In this document: positions 1-6,188 of the stretch, in pieces
How positions within the stretch are numbered: position 1 is the stretch's first letter
How the letters are laid out: each line of letters starts with the position of its first letter
NCBI GenBank assembly: GCA_947643295.1
Contig: CANRVM010000063.1
Span: 1 to 6,188 of the forward strand
From: an uncultured Mycoplasmatota bacterium
Lineage (GTDB): Bacteria; Bacillota_I; Bacilli_A; RF39; UBA660
Reading direction: 5' to 3'
DNA length: 6,188 bases
Program-made: the position numbers and the translations under genes
The notes under the pieces: model-generated
The model's input: only the letters and a program-made list of their open reading frames with translations
The model's database searches: none
What the model was told of the DNA's origin: nothing

Positions 1-252
1 ACCACCTTTTTGCTTAATGGTCCAGTTAGTTCTTCCTTGTCCTCCTCTAGCACCCCAAAGTTCAACCTTATACCATGTGCTTTCTGGTGCTGTAAAAGTT
101 TGATATTCTCCTGTATAACTGTAGTCCCATTTTGTTCCAACAGCCAAGGCATCCACTTTATCTATACTATAAAAAAAAGTAATAATGATTGTAATAATTA
201 CAGTAAAACTAATAAAAACTATATTTTTAAATTTCTTATTTTTCATATCCAT
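1..252 (-). CDS. Secreted/anchored glycine-rich-family protein, 3' end cut off by the window
   Basis: The first 84 codons are visible; the protein continues past base 1. Residues 4-10 are basic (K4, K6, K7, K9), residues 11-28 form a hydrophobic segment, and A35-L36-A37 is a plausible signal peptidase I site, so it is probably exported; an uncleaved N-terminal anchor is the alternative. The mature start has W42, then YTGEYQTFTAP (46-56) and YKVELWGARGG (61-71). This matches the opening of the glycine-rich protein domain (ALK-like, PF12810 type), in which an aromatic FTAP strand is followed by a WGAxGG turn. Such domains occur in surface proteins of gut Firmicutes; their function is mostly unknown. 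I chose the ATG at 252-250; an in-frame ATG at 246-244 is an alternative. The Shine-Dalgarno is weak (AGG at 266-264, 11 nt upstream). It has its own promoter and is separated from the polysaccharide operon by a terminator. A role at the cell surface is inference. Confidence 0.8.
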   Translation of the reverse strand, partial: MDMKNKKFKNIVFISFTVIITIIITFFYSIDKVDALAVGTKWDYSYTGEYQTFTAPESTWYKVELWGARGGQGRTNWTIKQKGG

Positions 253-276
253 TTTATCACAAACCTATCTTCTTCC

Positions 277-305
277 ATTCTATAATAAAATATGAAATTT
301 GTTAA
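277..305 (-). promoter_or_regulatory. Sigma-A type promoter for the glycine-rich-family gene
   Basis: On the minus strand TTAACA (305-300, 5 of 6 bases of the -35 consensus) is followed, after a 17-nt spacer, by TAGAAT (282-277, 5 of 6 bases of the -10 consensus). Transcription would start near 270, leaving a 5' leader of about 18 nt before the ATG at 252. It lies just after the operon terminator, as expected for an independent transcription unit. AT-rich DNA produces chance matches, so this rests on motif, spacing and context only. Confidence 0.6.
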
Positions 306-353
306 TACCCTTTCGACAATTTTTTGTGTTTTTATAATTCCCAACTTTATTCA

Positions 354-391
354 TAAAAAAGTATATTACTATTTTTTATAGCAATATACTT
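354..391 (-). terminator. Rho-independent terminator ending the polysaccharide operon
   Basis: On the minus strand, bases 391-378 (AAGTATATTGCTAT) pair with 372-359 (ATAGTAATATACTT) to give a 14-bp stem with one G-U pair (382/368). The loop is five A (377-373), and a run of six T (360-355) follows. The stem begins one base after the TAA stop of the flippase-LCP gene (395-393). On the opposite strand the stem is not followed by a T run, so it acts in the minus direction. Confidence 0.9.
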
Positions 392-392
392 C

Positions 393-3239
393 TTACTCAA
401 TAATTTCATTTATTTCTTTTTTTGCTTTTTCTATTGTTTCAGTACTTGGGTACATTACATAATCTTTTAAGTCTGTCATATGAACATAATCTCTCCCATC
501 TTTACCATTAACTGATTGTACTTTAAAATCCCAACTTGTTTTATTTGTAACAGCATCTCTTATCATCTGTGTAATTCTTTCTTTTTCTAATGTTGTCTCA
601 TATAAATCGCTAATCGCATTTAAAATATTATTATAGTTAACAATGGTATTAGTAGTGCCTAATTTTTCAATGATATCAATTATAATTGCCTGACAATTTT
701 TTTGTCTTTGACGATCTCCTGATGCAAAAGCAAGCCGTTCTCGTGCTACCGTTAGAGTCTCAATTCCATTTAATTTTTGGCATCCTTTTTTTACTGTGAA
801 CTTTTTTCCTTTTTTGTCATTATAATCAATAACAAGAGCATGTGTTGTCTCAAAGGACTCCTCAGAGCAATAGGAAATACCGCCTATTTCGTCTACTAAT
901 CTTACTAGCCCAGTAGCTTCAAATTTTAAATAGTAATCAATAGGAATACCAAATAAATTCTCAAGTGATTTCTGATTAGTAGCAACTCCTAAAGACCCCA
1001 TATAACTTAAAGTATCTTTCTTTCCTTGATAACCAGAAACCTCAATATAATAATCTCTTGGAATAGAAGTTAGTAATACTTTATGCTTTTTTGGATTTAT
1101 CGTTAGTATCATATTTAAGTCCATATTATTTTGAGTAAAATCAACTCCTCCAATATAAACATGAAAGGGGGCCTTTAAATCATTTTTCTCTTTCTTATGT
1201 TTCCTTTTTTCCTTATTAGAAACAGTGAACTTCCAAAGAATTTGGTAATCCTCCTTTTTGATATGAAAATTCACATCAAACATTAACTTATAGTTCGTAT
1301 CACTTATTAAGAAACAATCAATTCTCTTCTTTGATAAATCTTCTACTAGTACACTCATCTGTTGATATTCTTGTTTTGTAAAATCTACATATTTTTCCAC
1401 TTTTTTTAACGCCTGCGAAACATTCCCATCTTGATGATAGTAATTTAATGTATTTCCTCTAATACTATTTAAATTTTGATAATCCAAATCTTTTCTAGAA
1501 ATCACATAATATGTATTTTCATACACTAGACTGGCGTTATGAAAGGAATGATTTAAAAAGGTATTCGTCTTTGTAAAATAATAAGTAAGTATTATTGAAC
1601 ATAACATTAAAATACTAAGAAAAAGATAACTTACTATTTTACTTATTTTTTTTCCTTTTTTTATAAAATAGATAAAAATTCCATCTAGTACTACATAAAT
1701 AAATAAAATCCCTAATATATATCCAATTGGAAAAATAGCAAGATGATTAATTGCTGCTGTAAGATAGATACCTATTACCATACTAACTAAAATCATAAAA
1801 TTGGCAAGTGTTAAGAATTTTTTTAAATTTTTTTTCATGACATCCTCTCCTACTCCTAAGAATTCTTCTAAGAGAAAGCTTCTATTTATGAATATCCAAA
1901 AAATAATAGCAACTACTATCTCTATCAGTAATCTAGCAATTATATTTTCTATAAACATAGATATTCCTTCTAATAGAATGTACATCATACATCCTTTTAT
2001 GAGATAAGATAGTAAATTTTGAAATACTTCTTTTAATGGAATATCATTTCCTACCTTAATTAATTGATAAATCATTACACTATACTCTGCGAGTAATGTT
2101 CCAACACAAGCACCATAAACTCCATAGATTCTAATCAAGATGAAATTAAAAATAAAATTAACAATAGCTCCTAGTATCGTTGAAGAAACATAGATTTTAT
2201 CTTTTTTCTTTGGTATTAGATAATTTGTCCTTACTACATTAGTAATAATAGATGCCAAAACAGTTGGTGTTAATACCATCATAATGGTACCACTTTGTCT
2301 AAAATCTTCTCCAAAAAAGATAGTGGCAAAATCGTCTGCTACAGAGAAAATACCAAACATCATAGGAAGGATAATACAAAAAGATAAAGAAAAAGAATAC
2401 ATGATTTTATCTTTTCTATTTTCACTACTTTTTTTTGACATATGAGGTAACATTATGGTACCTAAGGCCGTTATAAAGCTGATGGGAATATTCATTACCT
2501 TTTCTGCATTCTCATAAAGTCCTAAAGAATAAGTACCAGAAATAGCACCCAACATTGTCTTATCCATGATTCGATAAATACTATAAGCAATCACTGGAAT
2601 AAATAAAATCAAACATTGTCTAAAGTGAGAAAAAATGTCCTTAACTGTTACTTTTCGATAAAAGATTTCTTTTCTTAGATTAAAAAATAAATACACCTGA
2701 CTGATTAGAGTAGAAACTGACATAATAAGTGTATAAATCCATAAATCGTTTTTACCATTTACGAGTAAAAAAACAAACACTAAAGACACTATTTTTATCA
2801 CGATATTTCTACGAACGGTAATTTTAAACTTTTCAAGTCCAAAGAAAAACCAATTAATATCGAAAGCCACCGAAAGCAAACTAATAGAATTTAGTAGTAA
2901 AATATTTTGATATTTTTTTAAAAAGAAGAGAACAACTACCAAATAAAGTAGTAACATAAGAAAAGTCAAAATCAGTTGCAAATAGTAAATCGAAAAAAAG
3001 GTTTTCGATAATTTTTCTTTGTCTTCTTTATCTTGTGCTACTTGTCTTGCTCCATAAGGATTAATTCCTAAAAGAGAAGCCAACATAAAATAAGACACAA
3101 TAGAACTAGCATAAGAATAAATTCCAATATTCGTAACTCCCAACACTCTAGAAATATAAGGGACTGTAACTAGTGGTATTAAATAAATAAAGATTTGATA
3201 TAAAATATTATAAATAAAATTTTTATTTACTTGTTTCAT
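393..3239 (-). CDS. Fused Wzx-type polysaccharide flippase and LCP-family glycan ligase
   Basis: The 948-residue protein has two complete modules. Residues 1-455 are a RfbX/Wzx flippase of the MOP superfamily, with about 14 membrane segments (first at 8-30, last at 433-453) and the typical opening through VPYISRVLG (26-34). It would move undecaprenyl-linked oligosaccharide outward. Residues 468-948 are an LCP protein like CpsA/Wzg: three membrane segments (475-493, 504-526, 536-555), an extracellular accessory region (about 560-673), a basic linker (674-691) and the LCP domain (about 692-855) with VD700, MD707, SIPRD (725-729) and ARER (832-835). LCP enzymes transfer glycan from the lipid carrier to peptidoglycan. 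Both modules have normal length for separate proteins (Wzx about 470, CpsA about 480). Topology fits: the flippase C-terminus and LCP N-terminus are both expected to be cytosolic. The linker LGVGEDV (461-467) is encoded by what looks like a ribosome binding site. The start is supported by AGGAGGTG at 3252-3245. Two separate genes with a lost stop is the main alternative. Confidence 0.9.
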   Translation of the reverse strand: MKQVNKNFIYNILYQIFIYLIPLVTVPYISRVLGVTNIGIYSYASSIVSYFMLASLLGINPYGARQVAQDKEDKEKLSKTFFSIYYLQLILTFLMLLLYLVVVLFFLKKYQNILLLNSISLLSVAFDINWFFFGLEKFKITVRRNIVIKIVSLVFVFLLVNGKNDLWIYTLIMSVSTLISQVYLFFNLRKEIFYRKVTVKDIFSHFRQCLILFIPVIAYSIYRIMDKTMLGAISGTYSLGLYENAEKVMNIPISFITALGTIMLPHMSKKSSENRKDKIMYSFSLSFCIILPMMFGIFSVADDFATIFFGEDFRQSGTIMMVLTPTVLASIITNVVRTNYLIPKKKDKIYVSSTILGAIVNFIFNFILIRIYGVYGACVGTLLAEYSVMIYQLIKVGNDIPLKEVFQNLLSYLIKGCMMYILLEGISMFIENIIARLLIEIVVAIIFWIFINRSFLLEEFLGVGEDVMKKNLKKFLTLANFMILVSMVIGIYLTAAINHLAIFPIGYILGILFIYVVLDGIFIYFIKKGKKISKIVSYLFLSILMLCSIILTYYFTKTNTFLNHSFHNASLVYENTYYVISRKDLDYQNLNSIRGNTLNYYHQDGNVSQALKKVEKYVDFTKQEYQQMSVLVEDLSKKRIDCFLISDTNYKLMFDVNFHIKKEDYQILWKFTVSNKEKRKHKKEKNDLKAPFHVYIGGVDFTQNNMDLNMILTINPKKHKVLLTSIPRDYYIEVSGYQGKKDTLSYMGSLGVATNQKSLENLFGIPIDYYLKFEATGLVRLVDEIGGISYCSEESFETTHALVIDYNDKKGKKFTVKKGCQKLNGIETLTVARERLAFASGDRQRQKNCQAIIIDIIEKLGTTNTIVNYNNILNAISDLYETTLEKERITQMIRDAVTNKTSWDFKVQSVNGKDGRDYVHMTDLKDYVMYPSTETIEKAKKEINEIIE
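1818..1835 (-). repeat. Adjacent poly-A tracts (A8 TTT A7) just after the internal start
   Basis: On the minus strand eight A (1835-1828), three T and seven A (1824-1818) follow the ATG of M468 directly. They encode KKNLKK in the fusion. Loss of one A from the first run would create TAA four codons after M468; loss of one A from the second run would create TAA a few codons further on. The tract is therefore a possible site of replication or transcription slippage. Such runs are frequent in DNA this AT-rich, so function is unproven. Confidence 0.5.
1836..1857 (-). promoter_or_regulatory. Internal ribosome binding site and start codon for a stand-alone LCP protein
   Basis: Inside the fusion gene, on the minus strand, AGGAG (1857-1853) and GGAGAGG (1850-1844) precede an in-frame ATG (1838-1836) by 5 nt. 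The 5-nt spacing is the same as for the pyruvyl transferase and flippase starts. Translation here would yield a 481-residue protein beginning MKKNLKKF (codons 468-475, gene end at 393). This is a normal LCP N-terminus, with basic residues followed by three membrane segments. The sequence supports an initiation site; whether it is used alongside read-through from the flippase is inference. Confidence 0.65.
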
Positions 3240-3244
3240 AAAGA

Positions 3245-3252
3245 CACCTCCT
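3245..3252 (-). promoter_or_regulatory. Ribosome binding site of the flippase-LCP gene
   Basis: AGGAGGTG on the minus strand lies 5 nt before the ATG at 3239-3237. It is nearly a perfect match to the 16S rRNA 3' end and fixes the start of the flippase module. Confidence 0.85.
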
Positions 3253-3260
3253 ATTCTTTT

Positions 3261-4382
3261 TCAATCATACTTTTCTATATTTTCTTCAATATATTTTTTC
3301 GCTTTTTTCTGTAATCTTTTTAAATTAGGATAATAATTTTCATAATTTACTTCTTTTAAATAATCAAAGTCTTCCTGATAGCGATAATCAATTAATCTTT
3401 CCTGTAAATCAAGAGAAGTTAAAAGTGTTTCTACTCGATCATCCTCTCCTAACATATCTCCATTTCGAATGGTAAAGAATTTTTTTTGATAGATACTAGA
3501 AAATATTGTACCATGAAAAGAAGTCGTAAGCACTAAGGATGCATTTTTTATTAGTGTTAAGTAAACCATAGGAGATTCATAGTCTGCTAAAGTAAAACCA
3601 TATTTTTTTATATAATGAATAAAATATTTTTTACTACTCCAAGTAATAACAGGTAACTGATGTTTTTTTGCTACTTGCATGACAAACTTACAGATATCCT
3701 TTTGGAAGGTAGGACAGTAGAAAAATATATACTTTTCTGGTACTTTATAATCTTTTTCTAGTATCAAATCATAATCTTTTTGTTCTAATAATAAAGTTGG
3801 ATCGATTAATACTTCTACTTCTTTTCCTGTTAAATCCTTTATCCATTTTTTTCCGTTATTTTCTCGTATCGATAAGGCATCAAAATCTTCGAGATATTTT
3901 TTATATTTTTCAGGATTTTTTGCATATTTTAAAATATTTCTAGCTCCAAAACTAGGTGCATAAGCTACCCTTTTAGCTTTCTTAACCCAAGGCAAAAAAT
4001 AAGCATCCTCAAAATCAATAATTGTGGTATTCCATATTTGATCACTTCCTGCTACCACAACGGAATAATTAGAATCATCTAGTTCACTCTCTTTGGAATA
4101 ATTTTTTGTCAATTTAAAGTTTTCTTTTTGAAACTTTTGATAACATAAGTTATTATATTGTAATCTTTTTCGATGAGGAAATAAAATGAAATTTTTAACA
4201 ATATCTTTTATATTATGATTTCTTTCATAGATGCTGTATAGTCTCTTTTGTCCATCATTTGAAAAATGAATGATTTCATTATCAATTCCTCTTTTTAATA
4301 AATACTTATGAATCGCAAAAGATTCCAACATGGAACCACAATTATAAGAATTATGAAAAGTAATAATTCCTACTTTCTTCAT
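3261..4382 (-). CDS. Polysaccharide pyruvyl transferase family protein
   Basis: This 373-residue protein has the full pattern of the polysaccharide pyruvyl transferase family (PF04230; CsaB/WcaK-like), whose members transfer pyruvate from phosphoenolpyruvate to a sugar hydroxyl as a ketal and so add negative charge to cell-wall glycans. The opening GIITFHNSYNCGSMLESFAI (5-24) is the conserved N-terminal loop. GSDQIWN (112-118), SIRE (171-174), DPTLLL (194-199) and SFHGTIFS (288-295) are the other signature blocks. No signal peptide or membrane segment is seen, so it should act in the cytoplasm on a nucleotide-linked or lipid-linked sugar. Length is normal for the family. It lies 11 nt after a glycosyltransferase, whose TAG stop overlaps this gene's Shine-Dalgarno, and 21 nt before the flippase gene, so translation is probably coupled. 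It stops at TGA. Some family members may have other transferase activities, so the donor and acceptor are not known from sequence. Confidence 0.88.
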   Translation of the reverse strand: MKKVGIITFHNSYNCGSMLESFAIHKYLLKRGIDNEIIHFSNDGQKRLYSIYERNHNIKDIVKNFILFPHRKRLQYNNLCYQKFQKENFKLTKNYSKESELDDSNYSVVVAGSDQIWNTTIIDFEDAYFLPWVKKAKRVAYAPSFGARNILKYAKNPEKYKKYLEDFDALSIRENNGKKWIKDLTGKEVEVLIDPTLLLEQKDYDLILEKDYKVPEKYIFFYCPTFQKDICKFVMQVAKKHQLPVITWSSKKYFIHYIKKYGFTLADYESPMVYLTLIKNASLVLTTSFHGTIFSSIYQKKFFTIRNGDMLGEDDRVETLLTSLDLQERLIDYRYQEDFDYLKEVNYENYYPNLKRLQKKAKKYIEENIEKYD

Positions 4383-4387
4383 AACTT

Positions 4388-4395
4388 CCCCTCCT
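4388..4395 (-). promoter_or_regulatory. Ribosome binding site of the pyruvyl transferase gene, overlapping the upstream stop
   Basis: AGGAGGGG on the minus strand is 5 nt from the ATG at 4382-4380. Its first two bases belong to the TAG stop (4396-4394) of the preceding glycosyltransferase, which suggests translational coupling. Confidence 0.8.
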
Positions 4396-5359
4396 AAACT
4401 TTTTCTAACCTTTCTTCTTTCTTTTTTATAAAAAAGATTTTTTTTCTCATCTTAATTAGCAAAATTGCTAGTTGATAATACTTCTTCTTTGTAAGAAATA
4501 CAATAATAGAAACAAAACTACATTTTTTCTTTATTTGATAGTTTCTTAAATATGTCTGATATGGCTCTTCTTCCATAATCCATAAATTGTCTTGGTATTC
4601 TTTTTTTGTATCTAAATAAGAAATTCGCTCCATAAAGGTATAAATTGCATTTCTAAGGCAAAATTCTTGATAGCTATCCTTTTGATAAATTCTTACCAAT
4701 TCTTGTTGAAACGTTTGGTCTGATACAAATAATTTTTTATGAAACTTTTTCGTTGAAGAAGAAAGATGATAACGATACCAGTAAATATTTTGTCCTACAA
4801 TATGATAACGATTTGTTTTTAATAAAGCTTCTAAATTAAATAGTAAATCTTCTCCATTGATAATCTTTTCTTGAAATACTATTTGTTTCTTTTTTAAAAA
4901 ACTATGTCGAAATATTCTTGCTCCTGGAAAAGTCATATAAGGATAGGAATGGGCAAGTCCAACGATATTATCCATAAGTTCTTCTTTTCTAACTTCCTCT
5001 TCCTGATTATGATGAAAAAAATAGATAATATCCTCCTTCTTATTTAACTCTTTTCTTACAATATTACTCCAATTTGTAGATAGAATGTCATCTGCATCTA
5101 AAAACATCACCCATTTTCCTGTTGCTTTTTTTAATCCTTCATTTCTAGAATAAGACACACCATGATTTTCATTTTTAAAACATTTAAAATTTTCTTGCTG
5201 ATAAGATTTATATATCTTACTAGAACTATCCGTAGAACCATCATCTATTAAAATAACTTCTATATCTTGCTGATTTTTTATCTCTAATAATACGGAATCT
5301 AAACATTCTTTTAAATACTTTTCAGTATTATAAACCGGTATAATAATCGATAACTCCAT
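4394..5359 (-). CDS. Family 2 glycosyltransferase
   Basis: This 321-residue GT-A fold enzyme transfers a sugar from a nucleotide donor, most likely onto a growing lipid-linked oligosaccharide at the inner face of the membrane. It opens with the classic SIIIPVYNTEKYLKECLDSV (4-23). IDDGSTD (38-44) is the nucleotide-binding block, HGVSYSRNEGL (66-76) follows, and LDADD (87-91) is the DxD metal site. GEDLLF (169-174) holds the likely catalytic acidic residue, so the active site looks intact. The tail from about 277 is rich in lysine and hydrophobic residues (for example 281-290 and 296-311), consistent with peripheral membrane attachment. The start follows the upstream stop by 3 nt, with its Shine-Dalgarno inside the upstream gene. 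It resembles its upstream neighbour in overall arrangement, and the two probably add successive sugars of one repeat unit. The donor sugar cannot be told from sequence. Confidence 0.92.
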   Translation of the reverse strand: MELSIIIPVYNTEKYLKECLDSVLLEIKNQQDIEVILIDDGSTDSSSKIYKSYQQENFKCFKNENHGVSYSRNEGLKKATGKWVMFLDADDILSTNWSNIVRKELNKKEDIIYFFHHNQEEEVRKEELMDNIVGLAHSYPYMTFPGARIFRHSFLKKKQIVFQEKIINGEDLLFNLEALLKTNRYHIVGQNIYWYRYHLSSSTKKFHKKLFVSDQTFQQELVRIYQKDSYQEFCLRNAIYTFMERISYLDTKKEYQDNLWIMEEEPYQTYLRNYQIKKKCSFVSIIVFLTKKKYYQLAILLIKMRKKIFFIKKKEERLEKV

Positions 5360-5362
5360 GAA

Positions 5363-6188
5363 TTATTCCACCTTTCTTTTTAAATACTTCATAGAAGAGT
5401 TTCTAAATAATTTGAAAAGTACAATTTTAATTCTATCTTTCCATTCCATTTTAGTAGGAATTTCCTTTAGAAACTGTTTTACTTCTTTTAATTCTTCTCT
5501 TTTCTCTTCTTTCTTACTATTTTTTAGATAAGAAAGTCGATATTCACCTTCTACATAATTTTTATGAATAAGATAGATTACTTTTCTTAAAATAGATTCT
5601 GGATAATCATCTTGTAAATAATAAATTCTTTGAAAAGCAGAAAAGATACTAAACCATTTCTCATTTCGATAATCATTAGAAGCAGTAGTCCTAGTTAGTC
5701 GATAAAAGTAATTCTTCTTGGTAAGTCCTACCACTTTTTTTGAGTAGTTTAGGTATTGATAGAGAAAAAGCATATCTTCACACATAAATATATCCTCTGC
5801 AAGTAAAAGATGATTTTCTTTTATGATACTAGCTCGGAACATTTTATTACATAAATATCCACTAAATTCATCATAAATGATATCATATTTGTTTTCTATT
5901 TCATACTCTTTTATAGTAGGAATTGTTTTGATTTTTTCTTGTTTACAATACCTAGTAATAGAAGTTGCTACTAAATCAACATCTTTTAGAAATAAGGATA
6001 CAAAATCTTCTACAAAAGAAGTGGATACCACATCATCCGAATCCACAAAACAAAGATATGTTCCAATGGCTTTTGAAATCCCTAGATTTCTAGCACTAGA
6101 GACTCCTCGATTTTCTTGATAGAAATACTTAATTCTTTTATCCTTTTCTTGGAACTCTTTGATTATTCTTTCTGATTCATCAGTAGAA
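5363..6188 (-). CDS. Family 2 glycosyltransferase, N-terminus beyond the window edge
   Basis: The frame stays open to the right edge. A GTG at 6046-6044 can be read as a start but is not one, because the 47 codons before it encode conserved family 2 sequence. The visible 274 residues begin STDES, the end of the DDGSTDES nucleotide-binding block, with base 6188 fitting the last base of a Gly codon. RGVSSARNLG (27-36) and FVDSDD (47-52, the DxD metal site) follow, then a region containing ED in the block AEDIFMCEDMLF that likely supplies the catalytic acid. By comparison with its neighbour about 40 N-terminal residues are missing. The C-terminus is basic and hydrophobic (KIVLFKLF and KYLKRKVE), suggesting membrane association. 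It is the first visible gene of the operon; the operon promoter must lie beyond the window. Its donor sugar is unknown. Confidence 0.9.
   Translation of the reverse strand, partial: STDESERIIKEFQEKDKRIKYFYQENRGVSSARNLGISKAIGTYLCFVDSDDVVSTSFVEDFVSLFLKDVDLVATSITRYCKQEKIKTIPTIKEYEIENKYDIIYDEFSGYLCNKMFRASIIKENHLLLAEDIFMCEDMLFLYQYLNYSKKVVGLTKKNYFYRLTRTTASNDYRNEKWFSIFSAFQRIYYLQDDYPESILRKVIYLIHKNYVEGEYRLSYLKNSKKEEKREELKEVKQFLKEIPTKMEWKDRIKIVLFKLFRNSSMKYLKRKVE
5368..5375 (-). promoter_or_regulatory. Ribosome binding site of the second glycosyltransferase, inside the upstream gene
   Basis: AAAGGTGG on the minus strand lies 8 nt before the ATG at 5359-5357 and within the last codons of the preceding glycosyltransferase (stop 5365-5363). 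Only TTC separates that TAA from the ATG, so re-initiation or coupled translation is likely. Confidence 0.7.

Noticed and set aside
243..278. Eleven-codon upstream ORF overlapping the second ATG of the glycine-rich-family gene
   Set aside because: Its ATG (278-276) overlaps the -10 element and lies upstream of the predicted transcription start, so it would not be in the message.
10..285. Plus-strand open frame of 91 codons
   Set aside because: It is antisense to the secreted glycine-rich-family gene, has a Ser/Cys-rich low-complexity product and no ribosome binding site. The minus strand has a promoter, signal segment and recognisable domain.
1838..1880. A frameshift or assembly error producing the fusion
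   Set aside because: The other two frames across the last flippase helix hit stops or lose the hydrophobic pattern, while the observed frame reads sensibly on both sides. A single substitution removing a stop cannot be excluded and is listed under the findings.
1801..2007. Plus-strand open frame of 68 codons
   Set aside because: It lies entirely opposite the flippase-LCP junction; its product has no recognisable features and is a by-product of the AT-rich sequence.
3261..3263. TGA as tryptophan (Mycoplasma-type code), which would join pyruvyl transferase, flippase and LCP
   Set aside because: All tryptophans in the five genes are TGG and no gene needs an internal TGA. In a TGA-tryptophan organism of this base composition most would be TGA.
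6044..6046. GTG as the start of the right-hand glycosyltransferase
   Set aside because: Upstream codons in the same frame encode STDES and RGVSSARNLG, conserved parts of the family, so the true start is beyond the window.
5877..6119. Plus-strand open frame of 80 codons
   Set aside because: It is antisense to the conserved family 2 glycosyltransferase core, including the DSDD motif.
1..6188. CRISPR arrays, tRNA or rRNA genes, insertion sequences, riboswitches
   Set aside because: No spaced direct repeats, no cloverleaf or rRNA signatures, no transposase frames and no structured leader were seen. The only long non-coding gap (253-392) is explained by the terminator and promoter.

Overview
The window is strongly AT-rich and every convincing gene lies on the minus strand. 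The genes have Gram-positive Shine-Dalgarno sequences (AGGAGG-like, mostly 5 nt from ATG) and include a LytR-CpsA-Psr (LCP) cell-wall ligase. All tryptophans in the recognised genes are read from TGG, and TGA serves as a true stop. This points to a low-GC Bacillota/Firmicutes-type bacterium (a gut Bacilli, Erysipelotrichia or Clostridia relative would fit) using the standard bacterial code, not the Mycoplasma code. The lineage is an inference.

Layout in the direction of transcription, from the right edge to the left: (1) a family 2 glycosyltransferase whose N-terminus is cut off by the window edge (5363-6188); (2) a complete family 2 glycosyltransferase (4394-5359), 3 nt downstream; (3) a polysaccharide pyruvyl transferase-family protein (3261-4382), 11 nt downstream; (4) a 948-residue protein (393-3239), 21 nt downstream, that joins a Wzx-type polysaccharide flippase to a full-length LCP glycan ligase. 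A strong rho-independent terminator (354-391) follows its stop codon by one base and ends the operon. A separate promoter (277-305) then drives a secreted or membrane-anchored glycine-rich-family protein (1-252) that runs off the left edge.

Together the four operon genes form the distal part of a cell-surface polysaccharide locus. Two glycosyltransferases extend a lipid-linked repeat unit, the pyruvyl transferase-like enzyme decorates it, the flippase moves it across the membrane, and the LCP domain attaches the glycan to the cell wall. No polymerase (Wzy) or initiating phosphoglycosyl transferase is visible; they may lie upstream of the window.

The most notable feature is the in-frame flippase-ligase fusion. 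At its junction the sequence still looks like a gene boundary: a strong Shine-Dalgarno sequence 5 nt before an in-frame ATG (M468), from which a 481-residue LCP protein of normal length and topology could be made. The LCP active site also appears to lack two residues that bind the lipid pyrophosphate in studied homologues.
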